Assembly (NCBI GenBank): GCA_905215405.1
Contig: CAJMQE010000133.1
Location: 1 to 6,868, forward strand
DNA: 6,868 nucleotides
Source: an uncultured bacterium
Lineage (GTDB): Bacteria > Bacillota > Clostridia > Lachnospirales > Lachnospiraceae
Direction of reading: 5' to 3'
In this document: positions 6,058-6,868 of the stretch, piece by piece
How the letters are laid out: each line of letters starts with the position of its first letter
Numbering within the stretch: position 1 is the first letter of the stretch
Program-made: the position numbers and the translations under genes
Notes under the pieces: generated by a model
The model's database searches: none
The model's input: only the letters and a program-made list of their open reading frames with translations
Told to the model about the DNA's origin: nothing

Positions 6058-6753
6058 TCAAAGTTTCTCTAATAATGCACCCAATTCAGACAATTTATGA
6101 ATTGTATAGTCCGGTTGAATAGCTCCGGTCACAGATTCATTTGCTCTAAGCTTTGGCTGAAACCAGATTGTTTTAATTTCTGCATTTTTTCCACCTCTGA
6201 TATCCGAGGTAAGACTATCCCCAACGATCACACTTTCTTCTCTTTTAAATTCGGGAATTTGTGAGAAACAATACTCAAAATATTCTTTTGCAGGCTTATT
6301 AAATCCCACCTCTTCTGAAATAAAGATTCGTTCAAAAAATGGTTCGATTCCAGAACTGGCCAATCGGCCTTTCTGAACCACCGCTGTTCCATTTGAAACA
6401 AGGAAAAGACGATAACGATCTTTTAGTTCATAGAGCATTGCCTCTGCACCATCAATGAAGAAGTGTCCCTGGGAAAGATATTTCTCGTAAATAACTGCCG
6501 CCTCTTTTGCAGAACAGTTCATTTGCAGTTCTTCAAACAAAAGGCGATATCTCCTGATTTTCAATTCTTCTCTGGTCAGTTCCCCATTTTCGAGCATTTT
6601 CCATTGCGCATCGTTAATGACCCGGTAACGATCCATAATTTTTTCATTCACTTCGATGCCCATATCCTGCAGTGTTTTTGCAATTGCAACCTTTTCTGCT
6701 TTATGAAAATCAAATATTGTATCATCCAGATCTAAAAAAATGTATTTTATCAT
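6058..6753 (-). CDS. yjjG: HAD-superfamily pyrimidine 5'-nucleotidase, YjjG/YfnB type
   Basis: 231 residues, the usual length for YjjG-type noncanonical pyrimidine nucleotidases, cytoplasmic Mg2+-dependent phosphatases that dephosphorylate dUMP, dTMP and damaged pyrimidine nucleotides. HAD motif I is FLDLDDTIFDF (6-16), with nucleophile Asp8 and acid/base Asp10. An alpha-helical cap covers about 17-95, including NDAQWKMLENGELTREELKIRRY. Motif II is VSNGT (119-123), motif III lysine is Lys153 in GFNKPAKEYF, and motif IV is VGDSLTSDIRGG (177-188) with Asp179 and Asp184. All catalytic residues are present. The NDAQWKMLENGE cap and the FNKPAKEYF/DSLTSDI pair are typical of the YjjG group, though substrate preference among HAD phosphatases is hard to predict. 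GGAGG lies 6 nt before the ATG. It is first gene of a probable two-gene transcript with proS; no mechanistic link to translation is known. Confidence 0.87.
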   Translation of the reverse strand: MIKYIFLDLDDTIFDFHKAEKVAIAKTLQDMGIEVNEKIMDRYRVINDAQWKMLENGELTREELKIRRYRLLFEELQMNCSAKEAAVIYEKYLSQGHFFIDGAEAMLYELKDRYRLFLVSNGTAVVQKGRLASSGIEPFFERIFISEEVGFNKPAKEYFEYCFSQIPEFKREESVIVGDSLTSDIRGGKNAEIKTIWFQPKLRANESVTGAIQPDYTIHKLSELGALLEKL

Positions 6754-6776
6754 GGTAATCCTCCAAATTTTCTATA

Positions 6777-6804
6777 TTAATATTTTCATTTACCTTGATT
6801 GGAA
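6777..6804 (-). promoter_or_regulatory. Weak candidate promoter for the HAD-proS pair
   Basis: On the minus strand TTCCAA (6804-6799) and TATTAA (6782-6777) are 16 bp apart, upstream of the HAD Shine-Dalgarno (6764-6760). Both boxes are imperfect and the region is AT-rich, so chance matches are likely. Confidence 0.25.
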
Positions 6805-6818
6805 CCATTTTTTGCAAT

Positions 6819-6851
6819 CACAGCCACCGGTATAACCGGTGGTTTGCTGTG
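6819..6851. repeat. GC-rich hairpin at right edge (hairpin A)
   Basis: CCACCGGT (6824-6831) and ACCGGTGG (6835-6842) pair perfectly around a 3-nt loop. An outer CACAG (6819-6823) / CTGTG (6847-6851) stem extends it with a TTTG bulge on the right arm. No T-run follows on either strand, so it is not a classical terminator. It could be the end hairpin of an IS200/IS605-like element, a REP-type palindrome, or part of the 3' end of a gene outside the window. Confidence 0.6.
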
Positions 6852-6866
6852 TCCCCTATAAGGGGA
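6852..6866. repeat. Second hairpin abutting the first (hairpin B)
   Basis: TCCCC (6852-6856) and GGGGA (6862-6866) pair around the 5-nt loop TATAA, starting at the base after hairpin A ends. The window stops two bases later, so what follows is unknown. Confidence 0.5.
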
Positions 6867-6868
6867 TA

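Noticed and set aside
6819..6866. Edge hairpins as a standard terminator
   Set aside because: Neither stem is followed by a run of T on either strand within the window, though the window ends too early to exclude it for hairpin B.

Overview
The window is about 40% GC. It reads as a chromosomal segment of a Gram-positive anaerobe of the Clostridia, most likely a gut Lachnospiraceae relative. The basis is AT-rich codon use, strong AGGAGG-type ribosome binding sites and the family affinities of the proteins. The genus cannot be fixed from the sequence alone. There is no CRISPR array, rRNA, tRNA or intact transposase.

Layout from left to right. (1) On the minus strand, at the left edge, is a NimA/pyridoxamine-5'-phosphate-oxidase-like flavoprotein gene that stops early at an in-frame TAG. 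(2) A hairpin terminator or attenuator separates it from a minus-strand MATE multidrug-efflux gene, which carries an unusual hydrophilic insertion after its second membrane helix. (3) A 104-bp divergent control region holds a perfect 8-bp inverted repeat that overlaps plausible promoters in both directions. (4) On the plus strand is a MocR/GntR-aminotransferase regulator, very likely the controller of the MATE pump. (5) A minus-strand YcxB-like membrane protein gene overlaps the regulator's 3' end tail to tail by 42 bp. (6) A gene-free gap of 335 bp carries 4.5 tandem copies of a 43-bp repeat. (7) A minus-strand pair follows: a YjjG-type HAD pyrimidine nucleotidase, then bacterial-type prolyl-tRNA synthetase (proS) 63 bp downstream, probably one transcript. 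(8) The right edge, upstream of that pair, holds two abutting GC-rich hairpins whose parent element lies partly outside the window.

Functionally there are two units. The MocR regulator and MATE pump look like a ligand-sensing efflux switch: a PLP-dependent or PLP-derived sensor domain controls export of an unknown compound. The HAD-proS pair is housekeeping (nucleotide clean-up and tRNA charging). YcxB beside a MocR regulator recalls the ycxB-ycxC-ycxD neighbourhood of Bacillus subtilis, where ycxD is a MocR gene next to a transporter gene.

Nothing here amounts to a clearly new multi-gene system. The most informative unexplained structures are the 43-bp tandem array, the shared MocR/MATE operator, and the edge hairpins.
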